Origin: Mastigias papua
Lineage: Eukaryota; Cnidaria; Scyphozoa; Rhizostomeae; Mastigiidae
Direction: 5' to 3'
NCBI GenBank assembly: GCA_964019165.1
Contig: OZ025267.1
Location: forward strand, 7,561,148-7,625,147
Length of the DNA: 64,000 nucleotides
The number at the start of each line of letters is the position of its first letter. The stretch's first letter is position 1. Both the position numbers and the translations under genes were made by a program. The notes below the pieces were generated by a model. The model had not been told where the DNA came from and ran no database searches. It saw only the letters and a program-made list of their open reading frames with translations. This document shows positions 12,501 to 24,500 of the stretch, one piece after another.

Positions 12501-15500
12501 ATACCGCAGATTCTCAAGTAACCTCTTAACTTCAACATTTTTGGAGTTGAACTTCTACGTAGGGGGCTTTTGCGAGGAGGAGGGGCGGGTTATTGAATTA
12601 GCTAGTACTTGCTATATAACTAAACTCGTCTCTTGTCTGACTCTTCCTTCCCAGAATGATACAGCTTGTCTTCTTTAGAATCTATTGGGCCCACGTCCTA
12701 TCCCCAACTTAAGATACTGTAACAAAACAAGCATTAAAAGGGAGGAATAGAAGAGTTAAATACATGACTTGACAGTGAGCTTGCCAACTTTTGTAGCTAT
12801 TGATGTGCAGGCAAGACTGTGTGGCCTATGACTAATGAATTGCAGATAGGTTCCGCTTCATTTACCTTTGATATTGTTATGAACTTTTGCCTCTGAGTGG
12901 CATACGCATTGAACTACGAATATGTTCCATTTATTGATGTATTTTGCCATCTCTCTGTCACAGTTCTACACTGCTTTTGTCAGAAAGAGTCATCCATGTT
13001 TGCTATCAGAGGGTCGGGAAAAATGTTTTGGTTGTTGCTGCGCCAGATTCGAGGTAATTTGAAGTATCATTCATATCATAAGGTCAATGGACCTGTCTCT
13101 GCCTCGTCTGACGAAAGATGCTATTCCTCACAGAGATTCTCCTGTCAAGCATGATGTGTTCTCTATGCTGGGATTACATCCTAGAGCTGTTGATACTTGT
13201 AAAAGATGTTTGTGTTCATACGCGTGTTTTATATCCTATGCAATAGTTATAATAATAATGATATTTCTTTAAAAACTTTATCATATGTAAACTAAACATA
13301 CAAATCTCTCTAATGATAGGTAATTTTTACCTGGCTGGCCTACTTATAATGATGATAATAATAATAATAATAATTAGAGTTGACAGAAGTAATAGTGTTA
13401 ACTAATTAAAGCCTACTATAGTGTACCAAAAAGTCTAATTTTTAAAACCCCAAAGTTACAATAAAAGTTTTGCATAATGTACAGCTGCAGTCAAGAGTTA
13501 TGGACTTAATATTTCCTTTAAAAATCCCCAATGTTTGGAACTCTTCGATTTCTTTTGTCACAGTCTGCCATAGTTGCTGACCAGCAAACTTGACAGTATC
13601 AATGTCATACAGATTTGTCCTAGCTTTCTTCATTTTATGATTGTCTGAATTTTCATAGATGTGAAAGCCTATTAATTCTTGAATTTTAAAATGTGTAGGT
13701 GCAGTTTGTTTCGCATTGAAGAGGCAGTGAAAGAGCTTGTGCGACAAATGGAGTATCTATATGAATCGGTTGAAAAGTTAGTTAGTTCTGTTCGTTGTAA
13801 TGAATTTACAGTAATGAAAGATATTTTGCCCTTTGTTTTGGTTCATTTCCCCCCTTCAAAGTCATTATGTGAACTTAATTTTGCTTTGGCTGCTGTGATT
13901 AGATGCTTGGCATCACGTGAAGCTTACCATCACTTGAATAGTTTTCTAGATATAGGACCCTCTGGGGAGATACGTTCTCATCAGAGACTTGATGGCAAGA
14001 ACAAAGACGATGACCTAGCTGCTTTACCCCTTTACACACTGGTTTGTCTAGTGGATACTAATCATTACAGCTGAAAGAGTTGCATTTTCAGTGATTCTCA
14101 TCTTCAATTCTTGATATTAAGCTATAATAGTATTAGTTGGAATCTTATCATTCTTAATCATTTGGTAGACTTGTTATTGTTCATATTATTGAGTTATATG
14201 TGTTAGGGAAATAATAAACGCGAGTGTGCCGTATTGAGATGATATCGTCACAATGCCTATAAGAATGGTATTGCATTGCCGTCCGTTAATTTTGCATGTG
14301 CCAATGCAGGGTCACATACCACTAGAGATTCTGAGCACATTGTTAGCCCAATCTATGTTTTTGTTTTGTTTTGCCGAATTAAGTCTCCCTGATTTCAACA
14401 GCTGATAAACTTTGCTTCTATCTGCAGGTCTTTTTGTAACCTATATGTACTTATATAATTTTTTCAAGGGCTTTTGAAGTGGAATACAAAGAAGACGTGA
14501 GACATATGTTCTTACTTTTCATGGAAAGACTCCTTGGAGGCTTACCAGTTAGATGCCAGTCAGAGGTCTCAAATTTGACTGCAAATCACTTGAATGGAGT
14601 GAAATATTTACAGCTTCCACCTGACAACCAAGTGAGCTGATTCTGCTTTTAATTGTCGTCTTTCCCTTATTTCATATTTGTAATGAGCTTCAGTGAACAG
14701 GTGAAATTTGCAAAATCAATTAGATTGAAAGCAATGTTCAGGTTGAGGGGAATTTCGTGCAGGCACACGTGATAGTTGATTAGACACTTTTCAATGAACG
14801 GTCGGTTATCCTTTGGGTAGTTAGTAAAAGTTGCCACCACGATCGTTGCTTTTAAGTAATCATGGGACTTTGAGGGTAATTAAGGCTCCTTGTTCAAACC
14901 TGTGGGTAAGTTCCTTTTACTACACCCTCACTCAAAAGTCCTTCGGCACGTCTCTGTACAGGATTGGCAACAGTGCAGAACAGTCCACGCAACCATTTGA
15001 TGGATCGTGTGGTTTTTTGTCCTTCTTATTCTCAACATTCCTTGTTAAAAGTATAGGGTTCAATCAGATAGGTAGCAATAGGCTGCCAACCCTTAGGTAA
15101 TGGAGACCCTGAACCTTCACTGCACTTTTAGATCCCCATACTAGAGGTCGCTTGGTCGTAAGGGGATTTATGGGGTGTAGAACTAGCGTAAATTTCTGAG
15201 TACACGAAAACATATGTAGGACATCATCTGAATCTGATAAGAATTGGCAATAACATGAGTATGAGATGTTTGTTGACAATTACTCACTGCATACTCATGT
15301 TAATAGGACATATTTTTGAAGCTTAGCACTATACATTGTAGGTTTTAGATTTATTTTTTGTTAAATAAATTCTCAGAGATCACCTTCAAAACTGCATCTG
15401 GCCATACATTCATATCCATATTTGGGCTATTACCCTACGTTTCATACACCGATGAGTGCCAGACAAGGAAGAACTATCAGTATTCGACGAAATATTCACG

Positions 15501-18500
15501 CTGTTTCTCATAGTATTGAAGTTCTATCGTATACTAAGTATATACACTTGCGTTCGAAAGTATTGTTCTACCCTGCGAAAATTGGCTGCTATCAGCGGCG
15601 AAGGGCCATATCAAGTAAATTTACTTAAAAAATTGTCACGATGTAGGGACTTCTTCCATCTGACTTTGGGCAGAAAAAGTTTCGTCAGTTTGTCAAGTTA
15701 GGAAGTAAAACAAACTGTGAACTAGTATTGGTGTTTTTTTGTGGAAAAATTCGCAGAATTTTAAAGCGGTGCTATCAAAAGTTTTGGCAATAACTTGTTA
15801 CGGTAGGCTTAGCAAACTACAGTAAAATGTAACATATTTGAATGCAAAGCGTGATATCCTTGCATTTCAAGGCGAAAATCTTTTAGGCCTAGTGTTGTTA
15901 GTGAATATAAATTTGTTCTTGCCATTTAAAGCAATACATGTTGATTGGAATAAGTTGGAAATTTAGTAAAATGAAGAATAATGATTATCGAAAGAGCATT
16001 ATCTGTTTATATATAAAGTTTGATTATAAGCATTATTAACAAGACCAAATGTAAGGCCTATATTCTTGTAGTAACTACCAAATGACGTAAACATTGTCAT
16101 TACGACATGCCACTTACCTGCAACTGCCCCACGATCTAAAATATATTCCAAACAGAGAGAACCAATTCAGCAGATATATTTCAACTATCATAAGGCCTCT
16201 TACACTCTAGCTTTGTAAGCTTTTAATACCACTCTCTTTCTTTAGGAAATGAGTGTTTTGACAGTAGTTTGTTATGCCATCTTCCACTATTCAATGCTCA
16301 GACTTTTAACGGCATTCCTTCAGTACAATCCCTTATATTTCTGTCAAAATATCTCAGCTGTACTATTAAGTTAGTGTACCTGCACAGCTGAGGAAGTGAA
16401 GAATATAATTGTACCTTAAAATAAGGTGAGTGACTGCCATGAACCGTGAAAATAATTTTGTTTGCAATTGTCAAGAGTAGGCCCTTGGCCAATTGTAGCT
16501 GCCATATTAGGCAGGGTAGTGGAATACTTTTTGAACTTCATTGTATATTTCGATAATTGTTGTATTTGTCAATTAACGATTCTGCTTATTGATTCGTAAT
16601 AGGTATCGATAAGTAACATTCTTAGTGATGCAGAAGCCGCTGACTATGGGATATTTGTAAGTTATCGTTCTTCCTTACGACATTTAATGATATTTTACGA
16701 CAATTTACGATGTTCTTTCGATTTTGGATTATATGCTCATTAATTTGTTGCTCTTTGGTTTGAATATTACAGCTGCAGTCAGTAAGCTTCTTTGAAGCCA
16801 CGTAAGATTTACAGAGAAAGGGACCTTTTTGGAATTGTTGAATAGTATAGATATGACTTTGCTTAGATGTCCTGTTTTGAACATTGCCTTCTCAAGGAAT
16901 TGTAGGGACCTAGTAATTGCAGGGTATGAAGGACTGTTTATGTTTGTCAGAACTCTTGGAGCGCCAGTTTTAACTGTAAATGCCTCCTTGTCTAAGGGCC
17001 TCTCTGTTTATATGAGAAAACACAGCCCACTTTTAGCCCGGTTTGCCAAGGCACTCGGTTTGCCAAGCCACTCGGTTTGCCAAGCCACTCGGTTTGCCAA
17101 GCCACTCGGTTTGTCAAGGCACTCGGTTTGTCAAGGCACTCAGTTTGCCAAGGCACTCGGTTTGCCAAGGCACTCGGTTTGCCAAGGCACTCGGTTTGCC
17201 AAGGCACTCGGTTTGCTGAGATCCCGCCTCATCCGTGATTTGCAATATGTAACCGAATCCTGTTTATATGAGAAAATTTTGCCCGACAAACTGGGACCTC
17301 GGAAGTGAGGAAACGGGATCTCGGTTTACCGGGGCAGCTTTTTGCATATAAACACACTTGCCCGGTTTGCCGAGCTAGTTTCTGCCTAACTGAGCATGCA
17401 TGGGCATCATTCGGTGTGCTGCTGACAGCGTCACATGATCCAAAGTTACCTCGGCAAACCGGGACAGCTAGCTTCACATAATCAGAGCGAAAGTTCTGTC
17501 CCGGCAAACAGAGTGCCCCGGCTAAGAGGGCTGAAAGCGGGCTATGTTTTCTCTTATAAGCAGCCCCCTAGTTTGTAATTTATTGCTTGTTGATAATTTA
17601 GTATGCACAATAGTATTATCAGGTGCATTTCCCCCTCTTTTTTCCATGTAGGCTGACAAGTTTTTCCCTCATCGCCGTCTTTATACCAATCTTGGTTCAT
17701 GCCTGTTCTACAAGGTAATGCCTTTCTTTCCAGTTTGATGTTCGTGGATACTTAGCTTGGTATAAAGTAATGCTTCTTCTTTTGAATTTTATGCTCTTGC
17801 ATACCTTGCTGTATATTTCCAATAACTCGGAATGATTTGCGAAGGATGAAATTCTTCTTGATTTGGCCAATTTATTATGAAGGTCCTTTATTATCATTTC
17901 GAGTACCAACTGTATTTTGGCATTCATTCGAATAATGAATGTGAAAGGTTGAAAGTCAGTGCAGATTTAAGCCCTAGCGATTGAGTTTTGGAAAGAACTT
18001 AATAGAGTGTAGAACATTCAGCACCCTCTTCATAGTAAGTGGTGGTGACAGTGAGATAATTGATAAGGACAGTAAACAGTATCATTGAATTGTATATTGT
18101 CTTTTATTTCAGGGTCATCTAGTTTGCAGCCATTTGCCAGACGATGACCTTATTGATGCAATGGTTTTTTGCAAACACCACTACCTTCTTGCAATGACAG
18201 AAGAGCAACGAGTGAATCAATTGGTTGTGTGGAAAGAGGTCAGAGAAAAATTCTGCTCCTTTTTGACGCGATATTAGGAAAATTGTATGGCGTTGATAGT
18301 TTCACTAAACGAGCAATCACTGTTTCTGCTGAGTTTTCTCATGAAATAGTTCGACATTTACGATTAGTTCTCAGTTTGGCATTTTCTCATACTTGATACT
18401 GCAGATTATTAAATCAATAATGCACACGAACAATATTAGTAGAGTAGTATTCTGGAATACCTTTTCGTCTTGGGAAGTCTTAATCTTACATACATACAAG

Positions 18501-21500
18501 TAAATATGATTTGTAGCAATTGTTCCTTCTTCTTGCTCCACGACATGTTTTTGGAACTGTGATTGCCACCCATTGCTTTTAGAACAATAGCGACTGTCGA
18601 ATTTTTGTGTTAGTTTCAATAGAGACTTTACAGACCTGTCTGTTTTGCAGCACTCATGGGACTTGTAGGTGAATAGATGTGGAGTTGTGTGTGTTCTATT
18701 TTAGAGTTTTTAAGGGTCGATGAATAGAGAAAGGTTATGAAGTTGAGTTAATATATATACCTATTAATTAATATATGTTGGTGTAATTATGGAGGATTCC
18801 ACTGAAGAAGAAGCAGCATGTGTAATTTGTTAATGTACTATTTACCAGGTATATCCGGTTAGAAGACAAAACGATGACCAGATACCTAAGAATGATTGTT
18901 TCGAAGAGCCTACTGGAAGATGGTTTCTTTTGGTTGTTGCACAGGTACATTTATAATAATTAAATCGCCAATGTTTTGTGGTGTTTGATTAGTATTGTCT
19001 TTGGGGTTACTTTGGCCAAGGTTTTCAGCTTTTTATGAATTCTCTCAGCCGTTCTGAAAAAGCATTCATAACTCCTGCGTGTACGGGATGTATTGTCGGG
19101 AAGGTATTGTTACTTTAAACATTGGAATCGGTATTGACTTGGATCTCAAAGAGGACTGTCTGTGAGAGTGGCCCCTATGTGTTTTGAAGAAGGGTTATTT
19201 ATAGATCCGTTGCTTCTAGAAAGGAAGTTTATCCAATGCGAAGCATGCATGTATCATTCTGTTTGCACTGCTGAATCTCATTATTGGGCAAAAATAGGAA
19301 AACATTTTGGAGCACACTTAACGTACTGAAATCTGTCGCAAGGAAAAGACGTATTTCTAGTATGCTGCAAAATATTTTCTGCTTTTTTGTGCAATAGTAA
19401 TTACCATTCTATACATGCGAATACCATTCATAGTTGCGTTTCATGGTTAGAGTATTTCATTCCACAACTGAGTTTGTTTATGGTAAATGTTTTCTATCAT
19501 GAGTTTTACAGACAGTTTTTACTTTCACGAATGCTAACTGAAATTTCGATTGTTTCAAATGAATTTCCTTACACTATGCCGCTGATAAGTACTTAACTTG
19601 CAGAAAGTACTTAATACAATGGAGGATTTATTGTTAATTTTTGAATATTATTTACGCACAGAACTAAGAAATTTTAGCACTTTTCTTTTGATATTACCTT
19701 CTCTTTGCTACAAAATTATCTCTTTGAAATATCCTTTGTCTAGAAATACAGCTTGCTTTGTACACTTCTGGAAACTGGTGGAGCATCTTCTTCGTGAGTG
19801 AAATCGTTTCATTGGGTTATTTTGAAGACCCCTCATATTGCTAAGAATCTAACTATTTGAAAGTTTGCCAGTATCGTATTATTACTGTTCATAGAAATGA
19901 AATACTTAATCTTGTTTACTTAGTCTTGCTTGTTTTGGGAAATTTTATATCCTAAGCTGTCAGCCCGTTGTTGGAATTGTTAGGACTGCGTGATGTTCTC
20001 TTTTAACTAAGGGTAGTTATTATTGCCAAGTATGTATTGTTAGATTGATGTTTATTGCAGATTGTTTGATAGTTCATTACTTTCATTTATTGGTATTTGT
20101 GTCTAATGAGATTTCGCATTGAAATAATTTCTTATCTATGACAGGCCTCCTGGAAGTCCTGGACCCCATCCATATTATGTAGATAGAGCACTATCGATTC
20201 TGGCATTCATTCAGGAGAGGCTTGACTTTGAGACTATTTGTGAAGCAAGGTGCGTCAATCAATTATTATCATCGTATCAGCTTCTTTGCATTTTGGTCAA
20301 CGTGAGCAAGAATATACTGGCGAATGGCCAGGTGGTTAGAGCACTTGACTCCTTAGCCGAACATCGATGGTTCGAGCGCAACCCTCGGATCATAGTTGGA
20401 ATGCTCGCTGACTGTCTTCCCAGTCTTAAATGGGTACCTGGTGGAAACACTGGGGAAGTTAAAGGCGACGAGAAAAGGAACTGACCACCCTACCTTATTA
20501 TACCGACGATTCGGAATAAGTACCCTCTCTAACAGGCACTCCCCAACGTACGGAATCATATATGGGACTAACCATTATCTTTTAGGCAAGGATATACTGC
20601 TGAGAGCTGCAAATCGACAAAGAAGTCGATCAATGCCGTTGGCTGACCCAAGTAACCTCATAGGACTTCCCCCCTCCTCCATTTTTACGAGAGAATTTTA
20701 GCTATGCCCTAAAAGACGTCGACACTTATTTTTTTCTAAGAAAATTTGTAATGTTTCGATCCTAGTACCTGACTCGGTCGGGAAAGTGAACTGAAAGAGT
20801 TAATTCATAGTCCAGAACTGAAGCATTGTACTATGAGAGAAGATTTTTGTAGTGTACAGTTTGGGTGAAAATCGGTGTAAACACCTCCATGAATTACAGC
20901 CGTTCAATTTTTCACTTCGATAGGTTTTCCATCCCTTCATTTCAAGCCCCCGTTTCATTTTTCCCTTTTGATAGCTTTTTCCAACAGCCTCATTTAGACC
21001 CTCATTTCAACCCCGTTCAATTTTTCACTTTGATAACTTTTTGCAACCCCCATCATTTCAAGGCCCTGTCTACTCAGGACATAAGATGCCCAGCACTTTG
21101 ATGATTTGCTGTCTTGATGGTAGTGTGGTATCCACGAATCGATTTGGCCTGTAATGCAGCCAGCTTACATGCTGAGTACTCCCCAAATAGAAGCAAGAAA
21201 TGTAAACAAGGCCTATTACGACCTGCACATTGGGAATTACCTGTTTGAGAGGAGTTCTCGGCCGTCATTTTTGTCAATAGAGACCCTAATTCCTTCTCTC
21301 GTTACCTTTATCCCCAATCGGTTGCCACTATATTTGTTGCTGGATTGACTGTGAGCAAATATCCAAGCTATAGCGCTCGAGGTGTGCCTCATATCATCGA
21401 TCATCCGCGCATAACAGGTAGAGCAACATGACAACTTAACCATTGAAACTACGAGATGGACTAAAAATTTCTAAGAGCAGGCCACAGGAGCAGATTTCTT

Positions 21501-24500
21501 CATGTTCATTGAATAGAATACGTTTACCCTTGCAGTTTTATATTAGGAATGCTATTTTTTCTATCATAGGCTTCGTGGATCGTCTGTTCCAGCCATTTCC
21601 CCAGTTAGAGATTTTACTAGCTCCCGTCAGACGTCAAATAGCTCACATCTAGAGATTACTCTGAGGAAACTCCCTGCCCACTTGGAAACAATGGGTATGG
21701 AAAATAGTCCATCTATGGATAGTTTAAGGCCAGCAGGTGGGTTTGCTGTATTCCGCACTACTTTCGCAATCGGGCAACTAGACCCCGAATTTTCTTTTGT
21801 TGAATTTAAGTTGTACAAATACAGTAAGCTTTGATCATTATCATCATCATTATCATATCGCTGTCATCATCAACATTACCACAATCATCATCATCATTAT
21901 CATAATTATCAGCATCAGCATAATCAACTTCATCATCAATTCCATCGTCTTCAGCATTGTCATCATTAGCCTATTTAACGTATGCTAAAAGATCAACATT
22001 AGCTGAGAGTTCGAGATTACTGAGGCATACTTTGCACATTGAAAAAGTGGTAGACATGTCTACATCTAGCTGTTTATGTTATCTGGTTTTTGAAATAAAA
22101 ATTCATCAGACATGTTTGTTCCAGGCAACCAAGGAGAAGAAAGTCCTAGGCAGACTCCTAAGACCAGTTCGCCGTATTTGCCTCGCTTCAGTGAAACGAA
22201 AACATCGGACGATAGTGGAAGCAATAGCAGTAGTTTGAGAATGAGTGAATCTGGTTTCTCCGCTGCTTCAAGTTGTTTTAGGAACAATCAGATGCTTTGC
22301 AGTGATCATACATCAAGGATTTCAACGAAGTAAGACACTTTGTTTTGTAGCTGACATTACAATCTAAACTGTAGATATATCTCAAACTAGGCCCATCAAG
22401 GCAGAAAAAGACTATGAACATCAAGCTCATTATATCATCAAGTTCCCACTTACATTATTGCCTAGAATTATATACAAAAAGGAGCACAACCATACACTAA
22501 CAAAGTAGAAGAGAGGCTGCTACATTTCGGCTACAGACCATTCGATCTACAGTCGTTTTGATAGTGCAATACAGAAGATTTTTTCAGTTAAAATTATTTT
22601 GTTTGTTGTCATATCCAAGTCAGAACGTTCTACCTCTAGGCCTTTTTACATTATTCAACACTATTTTCTTGACTTACTTTTATTTCCTGGAATTTGCATT
22701 ATTTTTCTACTTGATTTACTTCATCTGAGCAACCTCTTAGTAAAGGTGGGAGGTTTTCCAAACAGAACGCGAGTTCTTTTGTTGAAAGTATTCGATGTTT
22801 TCGATAAATTGTAATTTTTATTTATTAGAGAAGTACTGCACCCCGTAGTTACTTGACTTTTCTTAGTTACTGAAAGATAACTTGTGCAGTTTCATTTGCA
22901 TTCGAAGCCCCTGCTGCAATTTTGGTTCCATGTTTTGACTCAATATATTCCCCCTCCCTCTCCTAAAGTTGAATATTTACAATGTTTCAACTGTCTTATT
23001 GTATTCTCGAACCTTTTCTCCTTTTGGCCCATGCTACATCGAAACGTATTCATTCTTTGAAGTTTTGAGGGTTTTTTGTAGATTTAATAGTAACACGATA
23101 ATGTTGTTTTTGTTGCAATGAATGGGACCGACCAGAAACACTTACCCTAACACTTTGTGATACTATACAATGTATCTTAAATGTGACTGCAGGGATGACG
23201 ATAAAATTAGTTGTATCTTAGTTATTTTGATGTTATGATGTATCCTTTATGAAATTGGTTAGCCAGAGGTGGAAAAAGTGTCAGGACTTTGGAGGGTTGT
23301 TTTTGGTTAGCATTATTTGCAGAATATTTCACAGAACTCTTGGAACTAGTAGGAAACTCAAATGAGATTCAGATTAACTCTGCTGACCTGAAAGTCTGTA
23401 CCCTAATGACAAAACAGTTCATCTATAGATAAACAGTAGATAAACACGTGCAAGCAGAAATCATATATCGTATTTCCTGGAAAAAGCGCCCCCCCCCCTC
23501 GAAAAAGTACTCACTAAAAACAATGGAAAATTGCAAAAGCGCCCACCCTCGAAAAAGCGCCCCTTCCCAATGCACAGAACACGTACAAGCCCTAGACGTA
23601 AGTCAGAACAGACTGTTCAAAGTAAAGGTTTAGTGGCAAATGCGATGACTAGCTTGCATCATTTGGTAGTAATCGCCTAACAGAACAGAGGGAAGAGATC
23701 TGAAGTCACCAGAAAGAAAATTCATTGTGCAGTGGATACTGAATGCATTGCAAAAAATGCCTAAAGAATTCCTAGCAAAATCTACGAAGTACTGTGCTTT
23801 AAACCTAGCAGTAAATGATAGTAGTAAAGATGGCCAAGTCCCCTGTTTTAAAGTGGGCCAACCATTCGAAAATCCTGCGGATAAATTGTAATCACGACTA
23901 GAAATTTTGTCTGAACCAGGCTTCAATTCATTTTTTGGCAACGACGATGATGTTGATGGAAATGATAAACACAATACGCACTTTTTGATTTGCTTTGATA
24001 ACTATATTTGTTTAAACTAGGCTTTGGTAACAAACTACCTGAGGGAAATGACGAAGAAGTTAAAAAGTGTCCACCCTCGAAAAACGACCGCCCTAAACCA
24101 TCTATTGTTTAAAAGGAACCCTGGGCGCTTTTTAGAGGAAATACGACATGTCCGCTCACTTAGACATTTTGCACAAGTTTTGGAGCCAGATACGTTGCAA
24201 AAGGTATGGCATTTCTTCGTTGCCATTGCTCTCCAGTTGATCACGCGAATGCGATTCTATCTGAGGTGCCAATCTCTATCACATATCACAATATATATCA
24301 ATTCTAATGCGCTCGTTTCGCTTTCAGGTTGACTGCGGGTACTGCCAACACTTTATTTTATTATACAATGTGTGATAGCGCAAAAGGGATACTTCTGTGT
24401 CCTACTGCCAGCAGTTCTGATATGATCAACAAAGAAGTACTAGATAACTTTTATAAAGCTTGTGAGCTGATCAGAAGAACTTTCAATCGCGACTGTAGTA

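Noticed and set aside
16773..16801. 29-nt (or 9-nt) microexon of INTU encoding LQS... between 16656 and 17652
   Set aside because: The 29-nt form breaks the reading frame with the next exon. Skipping it keeps the frame and gives the same spacing as the human protein between the AAD and RRLYT motifs.
16829..17308. 159-codon frame rich in AKALGLPRHSVCQ repeats
   Set aside because: It is translation of the 17-bp minisatellite inside a MITE.
20331..20380. tRNA gene suggested by A and B boxes
   Set aside because: No cloverleaf or acceptor stem can be formed. The same body and tail recur at 31472-31712, so it is a SINE.
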